A stretch of DNA of 64,000 bases. Source: Ascaris suum. Taxonomy: Eukaryota; Nematoda; Chromadorea; Rhabditida; Ascarididae. How positions within the stretch are numbered: the stretch's first letter is position 1; every line of letters starts with the position of its first letter. Position numbers and translations under genes: made by a program. The notes under the pieces are model-generated. The model ran no database searches and had not been told where the DNA came from. It saw nothing but the letters and a program-made list of their open reading frames with translations. Location: NCBI GenBank assembly GCA_013433145.1, contig CM024169.1:7046501-7110500 (forward strand). Direction: 5' to 3'. Of the stretch, positions 40,001 to 63,000 are shown piece by piece.

Positions 40001-43000
40001 GGAAAACGAGCAAATTAGGACGTTGTCTGCGCAGTCGCTACCTGAGTACATATGAAGCGATTCGGCATTAGCGGCGTGCTCACATAGTTAGCGTGAATGT
40101 AGTCGTTTCCTTTCGGATGACCGCGTAACACGATTCGCGATTCGTCCAAACAAAATATATCCTTGTATCGATTGCGTCCTTAACGGATCCCACAATTATC
40201 TCGTTGACTTATGGCTTAGGGCGTGCAAAAACGAAAGAAGGAACGTTCAAAATTCAGCTGCGAGGTGGAAAATTTTAAAGAACCGCTGATATCATTATTG
40301 ACTCTGATGTCCATAACAAAGAAAATCGTTGGTCGGTTTTCTGCTACACCAATTGACGAGGCGGTGGAGTTCAGTGGAGAGGAAAGTTTAATGCAGCGAG
40401 CCAACCTTTTTGGAGAGAGTCGGTTTTTGGGTAGAGAGCGGTTTTAGTGGAGAAAGCCGAAACCGGCAAAGTAAGGTGTACGAATTTATGAGCAGTGAAT
40501 GCCTCAGTAGAGTTGAGGTGAAGAGATTCCAACAATAGGGCGCACTCTTGTCATTGCACTACGATCATAGGGACGAACAGAGAGGTAATTTACCGTGCAG
40601 AGTAGGACTGCAATTCCGGTTTTCGAAAAACTCTCCGGACGCAACATTCAAAAGATGGAAAATCGCGACGAACAAAATACCTCTCGAAAAGTATACATAT
40701 TCAACAATTTCACGTAACTTCCCATAACGTGGGGACAGTTTAATATGCAGAGCGGAAGTGCGCATAGCCCCATAGATCATCTAAAGTTAGATGCCACTGG
40801 ATGTTTTTCGCAGGTGAAAAGAACTGCTGAAATTGAATCCTATTCAGCATTCCGTTTCCTCATTCCACATTTTGTTTCTCACCGGAGCAGTCCTATTCCG
40901 ACTTAAGGTTCCCCCTGCCGGAAGATGTTTCTAGAAGTGGTTCACAAACCGTAAAAAGGAAAAGGAAACTGAAATGTCTGGACCAGCCAAAGAGTCCCTG
41001 TCAAGTGTTCCTTCAACGACTTTCTTTCACTGAATGAGGTTCACGTCAAATTTTATATACACAAAGTCAGTAAACGTTAAGTAACAATACGTTCGTTAGT
41101 TCCCTTACTGCAGTTGTTGCATTCCTCCCGCAATGAGAGCCGCAATCAACTGTGTGAGAAGTAAAGCTTAATGCAATGATGAGCGAAAATCCTCGCGATA
41201 GTGGTCCATGGTTACGACTTCCGAACCACATCGGTTAAACGCCAAAAATCTTCATATGTCCCTGAAGAAATGTTTTGACACCGCGCCATTATTCGTTACG
41301 TTAACTAGTCGTTTTGAAAAGAGAGATCGAAAGAGCAGTGCGATTAACTGCACATGTATCACGTCATGTGATTTGTATAAACTGCATTATAATGCTTACC
41401 GAATGGCTGATTATCGGTGAAATGTTGATATGCGTCGGCGCTTGGACTGCTCTCGGACCGCAACTGTGCGAATTCATCGAGCAGTCCCCTCACACCTTTT
41501 TGTAGCGTGCGCTCAACCCACTGTTCTACCTGCAGTCCCTTCCATGAGCACTCTTCCGAGAAGCAACTTGCGCATGAAATCGAAACCACGAGACTACTTT
41601 TTAAAAATTTATCATTATTACTTAAAATCATGAATACTTAAAGAATTAACCCCAACAGAATATTTCTTTGCAAAACCAAATGCAAAAAAATTTCCATTCA
41701 AATTGAAAGGAATAGAAAACTGATATCTATGCGATCGTGCACGTCTATGGATTTCGCTGAAACCTTAGATGTTGAATAATTCATGCTCTTTAGACGAGTT
41801 TCTCATCCAAGTTGCTATTAAACGTTTGTTTCGGGGAATTTTCAAGCTTATCAGTTCTTCACTAAATGAAAGGGCAACTGAAATTTAAAGCTTCTTTTCG
41901 TATTCTAGAGTAACCTTTGAGAGCAGAAAACATGGACACACTTCATGTTCGAGTCGCATAGGGGGTGAGGACGCACCTCCACGTCACTTGCTCACGAAAA
42001 CTTCTTGCATTTTATGCTTTCGACTAAAATTTGCGGCTTATAACTTTTTAGAAACTAGAGTCTCAGTAATTGGTAGGCTGCCACTGATCCCCTTTTCATG
42101 GTGACATTGAAATCCGATTATCAAAACCGCTAGAGAAGGATAACTTTCTGTGATGCACTGATTGATTTTGACTGGAAAGACGCTGAATGCGCCGTTGAAT
42201 TTGATTCAGTTAGATTTCCAGAAAATTTCTTCAAAAATTTCGAAATCCGGCTATTTTCTTTACTTCTCACCAAAGACTGTTATTTAGTGAATGGCTTAAC
42301 CCAGTCACACCGCCAGCCCCATTTGATGTGGAAGAAACCATACTGCTTCTCCTTCTGTACCAGCGGCCCATTTCTAAAATCGTTACACACAATGAACACG
42401 ATATAGAAATTCACTTGCACTTTCGAGAACCACCCACTTGTACGCATGTTTCATGCTTTAACGTCACGGGTAAGAGCTCACTTGTTTACTGCTTGATTGC
42501 GGTTCCAGCGTCGAGAATTCAGAAACTTGCTGCTACACTCTTTTCCTCTTGATTGCATGAGACCGGATCTCCTAATGATGAATGTTCTAATTTCACTTAC
42601 CGCTTGCTTCATCTGTGCATTGACTACGTTGCTTGGACGATCAGTGGCGAATTGAATCCTCGACGGAGAGCGTTTACGATGCTTGCTTCTCACACTAGCT
42701 CTCAGCAGCTTTTCGTCCAACGCGCCTTTCGAGCTATCTTCGCTTCTCGAACTCTCGTCCAGCTCAAATTTCGATCGCTGACTGTAAAGTATTTAGCTGT
42801 AACAACACATATGAATTAAGCATTTTAAACCTTCAAAAATGTCAATAATTGCAGTGCTTCTATATCTCCGTTGTTAAAAAATTAGCATAAACTTTTAATG
42901 AGTAAAGCGCGGCCTCTTTGTGCATATATCCGTCTAAAAGTTTCCAACGACAATCAGAGGAAACAGAGATAGGAAACTTGGTGGACGTAGTCTTGGAGAC

Positions 43001-44772
43001 ATTTCACATGTGTTAACAAATCTCTCACCTAGTAAAAGAAATAAAGAAGGCGGCATTCACCCCTCTATGGATCGTACATCCTTTCAATAGGGCAAGCGTA
43101 GAACCCTTCAGAAATTCTTCTACGTCTTCGTTTCCAGCGATATTAACAATTTTCTATGCTCTGGCTAGCCATTACAGCATTACTGAACATTTTATTTCAC
43201 GCTGCCCTTACTGACAAGACCTGCTGACCTTTTTTGAGAAGTGCTTGAATCCCTTGAAGATGATAATGATAAACCATGAAATTCGGTATCATCGAAATCG
43301 TCAAGAATAGGTTTTTTCGATGGAGACATTCTGATGCGCTCTTTAGTGGTCTTCCTACTGTTTGCAGTAAAACCGGCCTGTAAACTTATGAAGTTTGTCA
43401 GCATTCATTACTTTATCGCACTTTATACTTGCTTTGAGCGTACACCATACTAATATGCTATAATTAATCCTGTAACGGTTAGCTGGTGTACATGTGGGAA
43501 CGTATGCTGTGCATAAGAAGGCATCGAAAGCTAGCGGATATTAAATTATGGAAGACGGCCGGGACCGAATAAAAGCACGTTCTCTGCGATGAGACGAGAG
43601 AGGGATGTCATTAGGCAGATAGTTCGCATAACGACATTCGCATCAGCTGTGCGCCGATTATACGATTGCTATGGTCCTCCTCCCTTTGTTGAGTTATTTC
43701 AAAATTTCTCACATACTCTTCTTTATGAGTCTACGAAGCCTCTCGTTCCGTTGAGTGTGACAAATTGAACGGTAAAATTTACAGTGCAAAGCGCTCTAAG
43801 GGAGAGCATTCACGCATATGCATTTAATGATTTTTGAAATGTGGCACACAGAAAAGCTCATAAGGATTTGTTGGAGTGGATGGACACGTGCGTAATCTGT
43901 GTTCTTCGGCAGTCCCCGTCACTTGTCGGCGCTCGGTGGGTTGAAACATCGTTTATACCGTTTATCACCTCTTTTTAGTGATTTGATTTGTTCGTCTCTC
44001 ATTTAATGAGATGAAAAAGTAACGACGAAAAGAAACAATGTAACAATTCCTGAAACAGTCTTATCCAGAAAGAATATATGAACAAATACTCTTCTTTTAG
44101 AGTGCCGCTTTTCAGAAGTGAACTTCACGAAACTCTGTGTGCTCTTCTCTCTGATATCTGTGTATATTAGATTTCTTCCACTTACAGAAAAATTGGACGA
44201 TCATTCACGGAACGCATAATCCACTCCAAATGACAAAATCATCGTTTTCCAAGAATGTATCTACTAGTGGGTTGAAACAGTGCTAAAATAGGCATCATTT
44301 CTTGATGACTGAGGGACGAATGAGGTCAGATTTATAGCGATGGTGACTTAGACTTGGAGCCAATTTTAAAGTGTTCTTTTACTGGCAGTCCCCTCTTCCT
44401 CTCCCTGTAATGGTCCAGTGCGGTATTTAAACGTCTGAGATACGCCTGCTGAATCACTAGTGTCATCTAAGGAAGTTGTCCATTTAATGAGCAAGTCGGA
44501 ACCACTTTTTTCCTGAGGCCGATGAACCTAGTTAATGTGCTGCTTTTCGACGAAGCTTCGACCGATCTCGATGAGCGGTGTGTGTCAGTCTCGCTAGACG
44601 AGCGATCGTCCTCACGCCGCGACCCGTTGTCATCGACCTCAGAGGAAATGTCGCGTTTAGATTTTTGTGCTGCATGTTGCGCTTTCTTGACCGGCATCTG
44701 AGCCAACGGTATCATTCTTGCTGTCTTCATCTTCTTCCTTTTCCTGCGCGAACGTCGTAGCGCATTGCCCAT
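37012..44772 (-). CDS. Classical protein tyrosine phosphatase, nematode-type, with long N-terminal extension
   Basis: Catalytic exons on the minus strand join in phase: 42781-42601, 41529-41400, 40178-40042, 39341-39165, 38709-38551 and 37224-37012. In order they give the helical lead-in EQWVERTLQKGVRGLLDEFA, the substrate loop RNRYKDI, DYIHANYV, DFWLMVVQER, LTEFNQLMLRRSL, the WPD loop in HWSSWPDHSVPV, and the P-loop HCSAGVGRTG with its catalytic Cys and Arg. QTEM follows. All key residues are present, so it should hydrolyse phosphotyrosine in the cytoplasm. The lead-in and loop set resemble the expanded C. elegans PTP family. Upstream exons are likely at 44772-44503, starting MGNALRRSRRKRKK and rich in Ser, Arg and Asp, and at 43377-43212 (KERIRMSPSKKPILDDFDDT). 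The phases show that at least one exon between 43.2 and 42.8 kb is unresolved. The last exon reads VSIYCTASFK to a stop, but a GTTAGC donor after QTEM could lead to a further exon. MG at the start allows N-myristoylation. Confidence 0.85.
37685..37702. repeat. Perfect 18-bp palindrome
   Basis: TGTTGCATTAATGCAACA is its own reverse complement. It lies in the phosphatase intron between the WPD-loop exon and the P-loop exon. The two TTGCAT half-sites resemble bZIP or POU binding sequences, but no function is shown. Confidence 0.5.
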
Positions 44773-45174
44773 TATGAATTCTGTAATTTGACCTCATGTA
44801 GAAAATAACACTGGATTTTATTCCATATAGAATCTTCTTCTTAACTGTGGTTCTCCATGTCAACGCCTCTCCCTCACCTCCTCTCTCCCATCTTATCTCA
44901 AACGTATTTCGCCTTTATTTGATATTCCCTTCTATAGAGATCGTCTCTCTAGTAGACATTCCTTGCGCTACTCGTGAGTAATGTACGGGTGTCTTCTTGT
45001 TGGTTCGGAAGTAGGAGAGAGCTGTTTCATGCACAGAACATCAATATTCAATTGCATGCAACTGAAACTGCCGAAGTCCTTTTTAATATCGGAAGCTTTT
45101 CTGCGCTCGTTTATACCTCAGAGGTCATTTGACGTAGAGCAATCTCCTGCAAGCGTCGTAATTGCAAAGGGATT

Positions 45175-45193
45175 CCCCCCCCCCCCCCCCCCC
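45175..45193. repeat. Poly-C tract (19)
   Basis: Nineteen consecutive C residues, about 170 bases before the 39-bp tandem array. Length is likely polymorphic or inaccurate in assembly. Confidence 0.85.
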
Positions 45194-45360
45194 AACATCC
45201 ATCTATCAGCTCCTTATAAAATTATAATGAATTGACAGAGATGACTCACTAGCTAATGTAAACGTTGGGGAAGAGTGCACTCATTATTTGAAAAAATTCT
45301 GAAGCGTTCATCGTTCATATATGTGAACGCAGCGACCTTGTGACTTCTCTTCAAATATTG

Positions 45361-45516
45361 CAGTGCATTTGTTTGGGATTTAACGGTCACCGGTCGGTGC
45401 AGTGCATTTGTTTGGGATTTAACGGTCACCGGTCGGTGCAGTGCATTTGTTTGGGATTTAACGGTCACCGGTCGGTGCAGTGCATTTGTTTGGGATTTAA
45501 CGGTCACCGGTCGGTG
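45361..45516. repeat. Minisatellite: four identical copies of a 39-bp unit
   Basis: The unit starts CAGTGCATTTGTTTGGGATT and ends with CACCGGTCGGTG; four copies follow without a single difference. The unit is 13 codons long, so every frame repeats and frames on both strands stay open through the array (for example CICLGFNGHRSVQ on +). Perfect identity implies recent expansion. I see no evidence that it is translated. Confidence 0.95.
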
Positions 45517-45719
45517 CACGGCAACAAAAGATCGATTGTGTTTGTTATAGGCAGAGTTCATTAAAGTCACATACTTAACTGGGCGTTAATGAAGCGATTG
45601 TGGGAATACTTCCGAGTATGCTGATTGTGCTTGAGTGCTTTGCAATGCTACTAAACATCCACCTAGAAAATTTCAACCGCCACTTTATCGCAGACATCGA
45701 AGCCGCTGCATCTTTTAAA

Positions 45720-45720
45720 G

Positions 45721-45759
<39 letters not shown>

Positions 45760-45815
45760 TCCATTTATTTCTTTATTCATTTATTCGTTCGTTTATTTGC
45801 TTATTTATTTGTTTG
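45720..45815. repeat. ATTT tetranucleotide microsatellite
   Basis: About ten exact TTTA units run to about 45760, then continue as a degenerate TTTATTCG/TTTATTTG tract. Confidence 0.95.
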
Positions 45816-47063
45816 AGGTTCCAAAATAGGAAAACATAAAGGAAGCAGGCCAGCGTGAAAAGCATGAAAGAGGTAAACCTCTGCAGAGCCACAATCCACC
45901 GAGAAGACATTCAATAGCTAAAAGCAGGAGCGGCAGTATATATTGCAACGACTCAACAGCAGTTTACAAGCAGATGGACTGGGTGCATTAACGACGTCGG
46001 GAGGGTGCGCACTCGAGAGCTACACAACGCGAAGCTGGAAGCTGTGTTGCCATGTGTTTCGGTTGCTGTTGAGTATGAATATCTAATTAATAAATACATT
46101 CGGCTGCAAATATTCGTTTAAATCGATGACAAATTTCGCTTAAACTGAATGAAATCTTTTGATTTGTCTACGTTATTCGTAGAAATCAAACGAACTTTTA
46201 TGATTTTCTTGTGGAGTCGAACCGCTCAAACTTCTCTTGAAAAACGGAGCATTTAAACTGTTCACGACTCTTGACTGGAAGTAATGCAATCGCATGAAGG
46301 CAATCAGCCGTCCATTGTGAAAATATAAAATAAACATTATTCCTACAAAACCGAACCACTTAGGTTGGTGATAATAGTTGCGCTGCCTTCAAGAAAACTC
46401 GCAGTTCCCGACTTGCACCATCGAAACCTGCCAAGTGCGGTCTCATCAGCACCGAAGCATTTTGGTCTTTAAGTATATGTGAAATGCAAAAGCAACATCG
46501 CTGGAAGCAAGTGAATTCGATCTAATTCTTTTCAGCCGCTTTTTAAAGGAACTGAAGACGACTCAATTCATCAGGACATAACATCAGATGCACATCAATA
46601 TGACGGCATGAGCTTGGACAAAATCGCTGCCGACTTCTTGTGCAAAAAATTTCATTTTCGAGCTTACATGATGGGAACGACGAGGAAAAAACGTCGAAGT
46701 ACCAACTAGAGTGCAAAGACCCAGCGACCGACCAGGACTAGTAGAGCGTATAAAACTGCTCGAGATCGACTCCGTATGAAATGGATGGAAAATCTGCTCA
46801 TGAAATTTCATCGGTTGCTGCAGTAATATGCAAATTAGCGATGTTTTCGCAAAACCGAACTTGTCAGCTGTTGAATCACATCTGAACGTCTCGTAAGTCG
46901 AATGCTCTTTTATCGTTCACTCGACATCTCTATGAATAAATAAGCATCTACGCATATTAGTCTACCTCTGCCAGCTTTCTCGCTATAACTTCCGTTGGGG
47001 TGACTAGCTGCAAGCACACAACACGATCGCTTGCTCAGATTGAGGGAAACTCCTGCGTTATAT

Positions 47064-47078
47064 TAGCGTAGTGATTAA
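47064..47078 (+). other. tRNA-like A-box motif
   Basis: TAGCGTAGTGATTAA resembles the 5' internal promoter (A box) of tRNA genes and tRNA-derived SINEs. No matching B box or cloverleaf follows, so this is not an intact tRNA. A near-identical word occurs at 55833. Confidence 0.25.
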
Positions 47079-48421
47079 GAGGTGTGTGGCAGTGCCAGTG
47101 CTGCAGTCTACATTCGCAGCGTTTAGCTGTGAAACACTTTCTATGGGTGGAATAGCATAGCACCTGAGGTCAGGCTGCATTTGATAAATGTTCAAAGAAC
47201 TATCGCAAAGCTTGCTTCAAATACGTCAGAAATCAACGAAGGCTTATTATATATTTCGGCAACGAAAAGCAATTTTTTAAGAGGATAAATGAATGGAAAA
47301 TTAAATGTTGTGTAAAGTTTACGTGCTCTTTAATGTAATCTGGGAGATATCATCACAGTGGTACTGTGAAGTGAACTCTTTGCAGAGTTTTCCTCATGTT
47401 TCTCGAAGCGAACCACAACGCAACACCTCAATGCCCCGCGAGGTACCGAATTAGGTGCTTCCGTTTCATTTCGAGTTCACTTCGCTCTTGAACACTCAAC
47501 TTTTGACGTTCAGTGAGATTGATTTTCACGATCACGGTGCTTAGATATTTGCTGACGTTAAAAAAAGCGCAGAGTGCGTTCGCAGTTGCAAACAATACAC
47601 TCAGATCCCCTCACACCGATGCTGGGAACACCATCGTTTGTATTAAGCGGTCGTCCACTTTGCAATTACCGTTCTGTTCGAAGTCGAAAAGGGTGAATAT
47701 GAATAACGATGTCATCGATTAAAAACAATTACCATAATATCTCCTTTACACCGTCGAAGTTTAGAGCATTTTAAAGACGTTACAAAAATATACAGAATAT
47801 TTTTTAAAACAGACGACGTCGACTATTCACACTGAGTCGTTGTTGCCACGAGCAGGAAGGAAAAACACGTCTAACAGAGACACAAATCTCTTCACGAGTA
47901 GAGTTGTGCCTCATAGAACTGGAAATCATCGCCACTGTTGGATATTGGGAGTGGGATCAAACTGATTCACATTTCAGACCCGCATCGACCGTTCGTTTGC
48001 GATCTCCATCGACACCGATTATTTCATTCAACTCATTTGCATTGTTACGCCTTCATCTATTTATTATCACATCCTCGGGTTGCTATGCACTGTCTGTCTG
48101 TTGGTGAATGATTTGATTTGTTTCTACCATATTTGCAATTCGTCTCATATACTATAATACACGACGATCTCTTTAGTCCTGATCCTTCGACGATCCTCTG
48201 ATCCAACGTCATGTGGTCACCTGCCTGCATTGCAACTACAGATGACACTATGCGACACTGCCTACGGTACAACCGCGTACGTTAATGCATAATGTTCAAT
48301 GGGTTCGCAGATGATCAGAGGTAACGTCAACGTTCAAAACAGTAGCGTCGCACTTCTCTATTCGAAGTTGTCAGGTGATTAATTCAATGGTTTGTCGGAA
48401 TTGATTTGTTAATCGTGGGTA

Positions 48422-48430
48422 GCGTTTCAG
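48422..48430 (+). promoter_or_regulatory. Possible splice or trans-splice acceptor at the NKAP start
   Basis: GCGTTTCAG ends at 48430, one base before the first NKAP ATG. The TTTCAG consensus so close to a start codon is typical of nematode spliced-leader acceptors. It could alternatively be the end of an intron in the 5' untranslated region. Confidence 0.5.
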
Positions 48431-48431
48431 A

Positions 48432-59002
<10,571 letters not shown>

Positions 59003-59671
59003 CGTGCAGGTTATTTCCTCTCAGAAATAACAGCTGTTATTGTATTGCAGTAATGGTTGGCTGATTATGGGGATTTAAATTTTTATATGAAAGTATAATG
59101 TTGATTTCACTAATTACTTCTCTGTCAGTAAGTATGAAACACGCTTATATGAATTTTGGTCGCTGAAGTTTTTGGTTCAAAGTTGCTGTTGTAATTTTCC
59201 ACTCATATGAGAAGAAATTTGATGAGCATATGAAGAAACAAAATTTATCACGTGCACATAGTAAAAAGCAGAATCGTTGCACTATGCACTGCTGTATAAA
59301 GATGGGGTACATCGAATTGCAAGCCATTGTAAAGTATAATTTGTCACCTGCAATACGCTTATCGTTTGATGCAGTTTTGAAATGCCCGGGCTCTTCGTGA
59401 CATTTCATTTTATTGCCTCTTGCGTTATTGAAGGATATGGCCATGCTATGTCTTTATGTGCTGAGGAGACAAGGATAGTGCAAGTTCGCATGAGCATGTT
59501 TTACGTGTTGAAAATTGTGTTGGCAGCACCTGGGATCCAATTTTTATGCAGATGTCAGCATAAGGATGTAATTTATTTAAGTAAATTAACAGATGTTTGC
59601 ATGGGGTGATGCTGATGGAGTAGGACTAGAATGTCGAAGCTTTCGTCGACGTAGGAACGTATCGGTCCCAA

Positions 59672-60025
59672 TTGTTCCTACCCCCTCCCGCCACCCAACA
59701 TATCAACGAGGAGTTTGATTTTGAAGAAGATGGTAAGCATGATAGTTTCAATTTGTACAATATCGTTGCTGAACATCTGCGGCGCAAACAAGAAAAAGTC
59801 ATCTCAATGCATGTGAAGAGAGTAAGGAATATGCAGAGGCCATTTCCACACGATTCCGAAGGGGGAGGGAGGGGGGAAGAGGTGGACACAATGGCGGACA
59901 AAATCAAAAGGCCGTTCGAGCGTCGCAAGGACACCCCCCTTCCCCACCTTCATCCATCGGCCTATCCACCTTGCATCCGACAGGTCGTAGATGGTGGAGC
60001 ATCTCGTCTGTCGTATTCTCTATAG
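59672..60025 (+). other. Orphan ORF downstream of NKAP
   Basis: A hydrophilic frame encodes TQHINEEFDFEEDGKHDSFN, then EHLRRKQEKV and DKIKRPFERRKDTPLP before a stop at 60025. The composition is coding-like, but there is no ATG in a good position, no recognised domain and no clear splice partner. It lies about 670 bases after the NKAP stop. It could be an exon of an unrecognised + strand gene. Confidence 0.22.
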
Positions 60026-63000
60026 GAAAAACGTGGGAAGGGCTGTGATTAAGAAGATTGTAAGAGATAAAAAGTCGGAGGCAAGGAACTATGCTAGGTC
60101 ATAGTTATGTAACAAGAGGATAGTTTGCCTTCAGAATTTGTCTTTGCGCACTTTGTTGGTTTGCGTTCAAGTTCATCTCGCTAATATATACTTTTTTTTG
60201 CACTGAAAAGATACCTGGCACTTATTTAGATCATAGAAGTGATGCGCTCTGTTAGCCTTTTTCCCCATCCGATCCATCGATAAATCCTTTTTTGGAGGAT
60301 GTCCAGTTTGTATACTCCTCTAACTAACACTTCATCCGAATTTGTGATTACTCTTAAGTTACTTGCCATATTTTCGACTTTTCGTAGCTTCTCTTCCGCA
60401 CACCTAAGAAAATGTGAACCGTGAACGGAAAGTCTCAGATAATTACTGTTAGTAAATTGACCAACAAAAATCTGCGAAAGGAAGAGGAATGTACTGTCCG
60501 TACCGGCCTCTGGGCGTTGGATATGGGTTGTGAATGTCCGCTCTTTGTCACTGGTACTCATCCATTGGATCTTAGGCCGAGGTATGAGTGTTCGCTTGTT
60601 ACTTTAGTTTATTTCATTGAGCAGAATTCCGTACTTCTATTTCAACGTAATAGGGATCGTAGTATATCTGCGACAGATTTCTTTTTCCACATTAGCAGAT
60701 CGAGTCGAGCAAATCGCCTATTGCTTCTTCTTGATTCGCATGTAGCTCTGCAACGGTCTTCACGCTATGCAATTTCTTATAGCCGTTAATATTTTGATTG
60801 CAATATTGCACATTAATTGCAATAAGAGCATAATGAATGGGGATTGCGGCAGTACTCAATTCCGGTAGCACTAGGGTTTTTGAACGTTTATATTGATCTA
60901 AGGAATTTTCTAGCCTGGATTTTTAACAGTTGATGTACAAAAGGATCCATTGAATTGAGTGTTAAAATGCCTTGCATGTCTTGTTAACGTCGTCCTAAGT
61001 TTATGGGGACCGTTCAGAGTTATAAATATATTGCTTTGCTCTTTTCAGTGGTTTTCTGCGCAAAATGTGTGTGGCCGTCGTCGTTCACTCAGAGTCGCAA
61101 GTCACAATCTGTTGATGCTTGAAGGAGTTGTATAAAATAGTGTACATATAAAGGCATACAAGGAAACACTTGTTCATAATAGCATAGCATATCTCCTTTA
61201 GGCGACGCTGAACCAACTTCGTATTCATCAGCGATCAAGTAATCTCCAGATGCGTTTGTCACTATAATGGACGACCGTCGAGTCTTTGCAGAATCTTTTT
61301 ATCTTTGGAAACTTTCTGGGTTTTATGACAATTGGTGTTGATGCAATAGGAATCATGGCCAAGTTTATTGGGGCATGGTTGTATCGCTTAGGTTTTCTTG
61401 GACGTTGCTTCCTATATTACCGCCTTTATTCGTTGCGTCTGTGGAAGTGGCGCTTGTGTCCCCCTCTCCCTTCCCTTCCTTCGGTGTCGGATGCACTTGG
61501 ACAAAGAACGGCCCGAGGCCGCTGATGATTCTCGAATCGAGCTGACGAGGCTTCGGGGTCCCCTTTGGCTTTCGGACTCTCGACATTGCTGCGTAAACTT
61601 CAGTGGCGAGTATTCCACTTATGCTTCGCATTTAACTTTATATCCATGTATTGACGACGATGTAAAGAGGACAGGCATAACATCATTCGTTACTGTATGA
61701 CTGTCGTCACCAACGTCGGGAACAGGATGCGAAAAAGGCGGGAGCAAGTTCAGTCACTCATGACAACCTCGTCCACCCCCTCATCTCTCCTACTATAATA
61801 TACTCAGTATATCTCATTGTGTGTGCAAAATGCCCACGGCCTGTCAACAGCGCTTTAAGAGGGAAACTTCCACAGTGGAAGTGGAAGACTGACAACAAAG
61901 TATAACGCTTATGAGTGGATCGCATTGCAGTGGAAGAGAAAGACGCGAGTATTCAACCACAAACGATGCGCACTGTGGCAGAATTTTTAAATTTGGAATT
62001 CAGTAAACTGACTGCATTAATGAACTTTGAGTAAGTCGGGGATTGTCAGCTTCCCATGGAACATAGGTTAGGAAATTGCTTGTTTTAAAAGTTGCTCCTG
62101 AGATGAGAAATTTGCTCGATCTATCGGGAGTTTTTGTTCCGAGGGCTCCTCTTCAAACAGAAAAGTTTATTTCCATGTCCGCAAGAGTTATGACGCAAGC
62201 AAGAATCCAGTAGAGTTTTTGTTTTGTCTAACGTCCTATGGCTGATGGATTGCGACGTAACTTGATGCGGGTTGAGGTAGGAGGTACATATATGCTGCCG
62301 AGTCTGGCTCCCATCTAGCGCATCAATATAAGGGAAGAGACGTTGTGATCACCATTATATCACAGGACGGGCACGTAAACTTCTTGCCTTCTCAGTGTCG
62401 CGTTTCGCGTAATAGTTACATTTTGCTGTTTCTGCTGGAAAACAAACAAGCAAAATGCATTGCACTGCTCCACTGCTGCACTTTCTTTTACGCCTTCAAT
62501 CCGCCTGTCGCGCTCTCCTCATTCTCACTTCATGTAACGATGATCCTGTAGGTCTTTTTAGAGGATGGCATCGCCACCTACGTAGACGCCACAGGGCAGA
62601 GGGAGGATGAATGGTTTTGCACCTTCTTGCTGCGATGTTTGTGGCGAAGAGTTGGCCGGACGTCCTCATTGCCACGGCACAAGATATCTCATGCTTGATC
62701 TCAAGTATGTTGGCATCTCGTTTTTTTCCTAGACAAGTTTTATAGTTCTTAATCAACGGACGAGGCTGTCAAAGTGTCTTTTTAAGCAGGCATATAAATT
62801 CACACGCAATAAACATAAATGTGTTCGATGAGAAGTGGAATCCAAGACCTAGCACTCCAAAGCGCGAGGTTTCTATAGTCTAAAATGATTTTTTATTCGT
62901 GCAGCCAGGTTGAACGAGTATTTGTTTAGTCGATTATATTCCATCGCTATCGCATTCCTCACAACCTATAGACATTGAGCCACAAAAAAGAAAAGAAATC

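Larger units (their letters stand above)
44773..48431. other. Repeat-rich intergenic region between the divergent phosphatase and NKAP genes
   Basis: No coding gene is supported here. The region contains a poly-C tract, a four-copy 39-bp tandem array and an ATTT microsatellite, listed separately. The right-hand part should include the NKAP promoter and the left-hand part that of the phosphatase. Confidence 0.5.

Noticed and set aside
43050..43164. Candidate phosphatase exon encoding GNEDVEEFLKG, ending ACTAG|GTGAGA in the needed phase
   Set aside because: The end of this segment is pyrimidine-rich and looks like an acceptor rather than coding sequence, and the start acceptor is poor; left unresolved instead of being added.
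45253..45570. ORFs on both strands through the 39-bp array
   Set aside because: They are open only because the repeat unit is a multiple of three and lacks stops; no start, signal or domain supports translation.
46205..46290. Minus-strand GGTTCGACTCC, a perfect tRNA B-box word
   Set aside because: No A box at the right distance and no acceptor or anticodon stem could be drawn.
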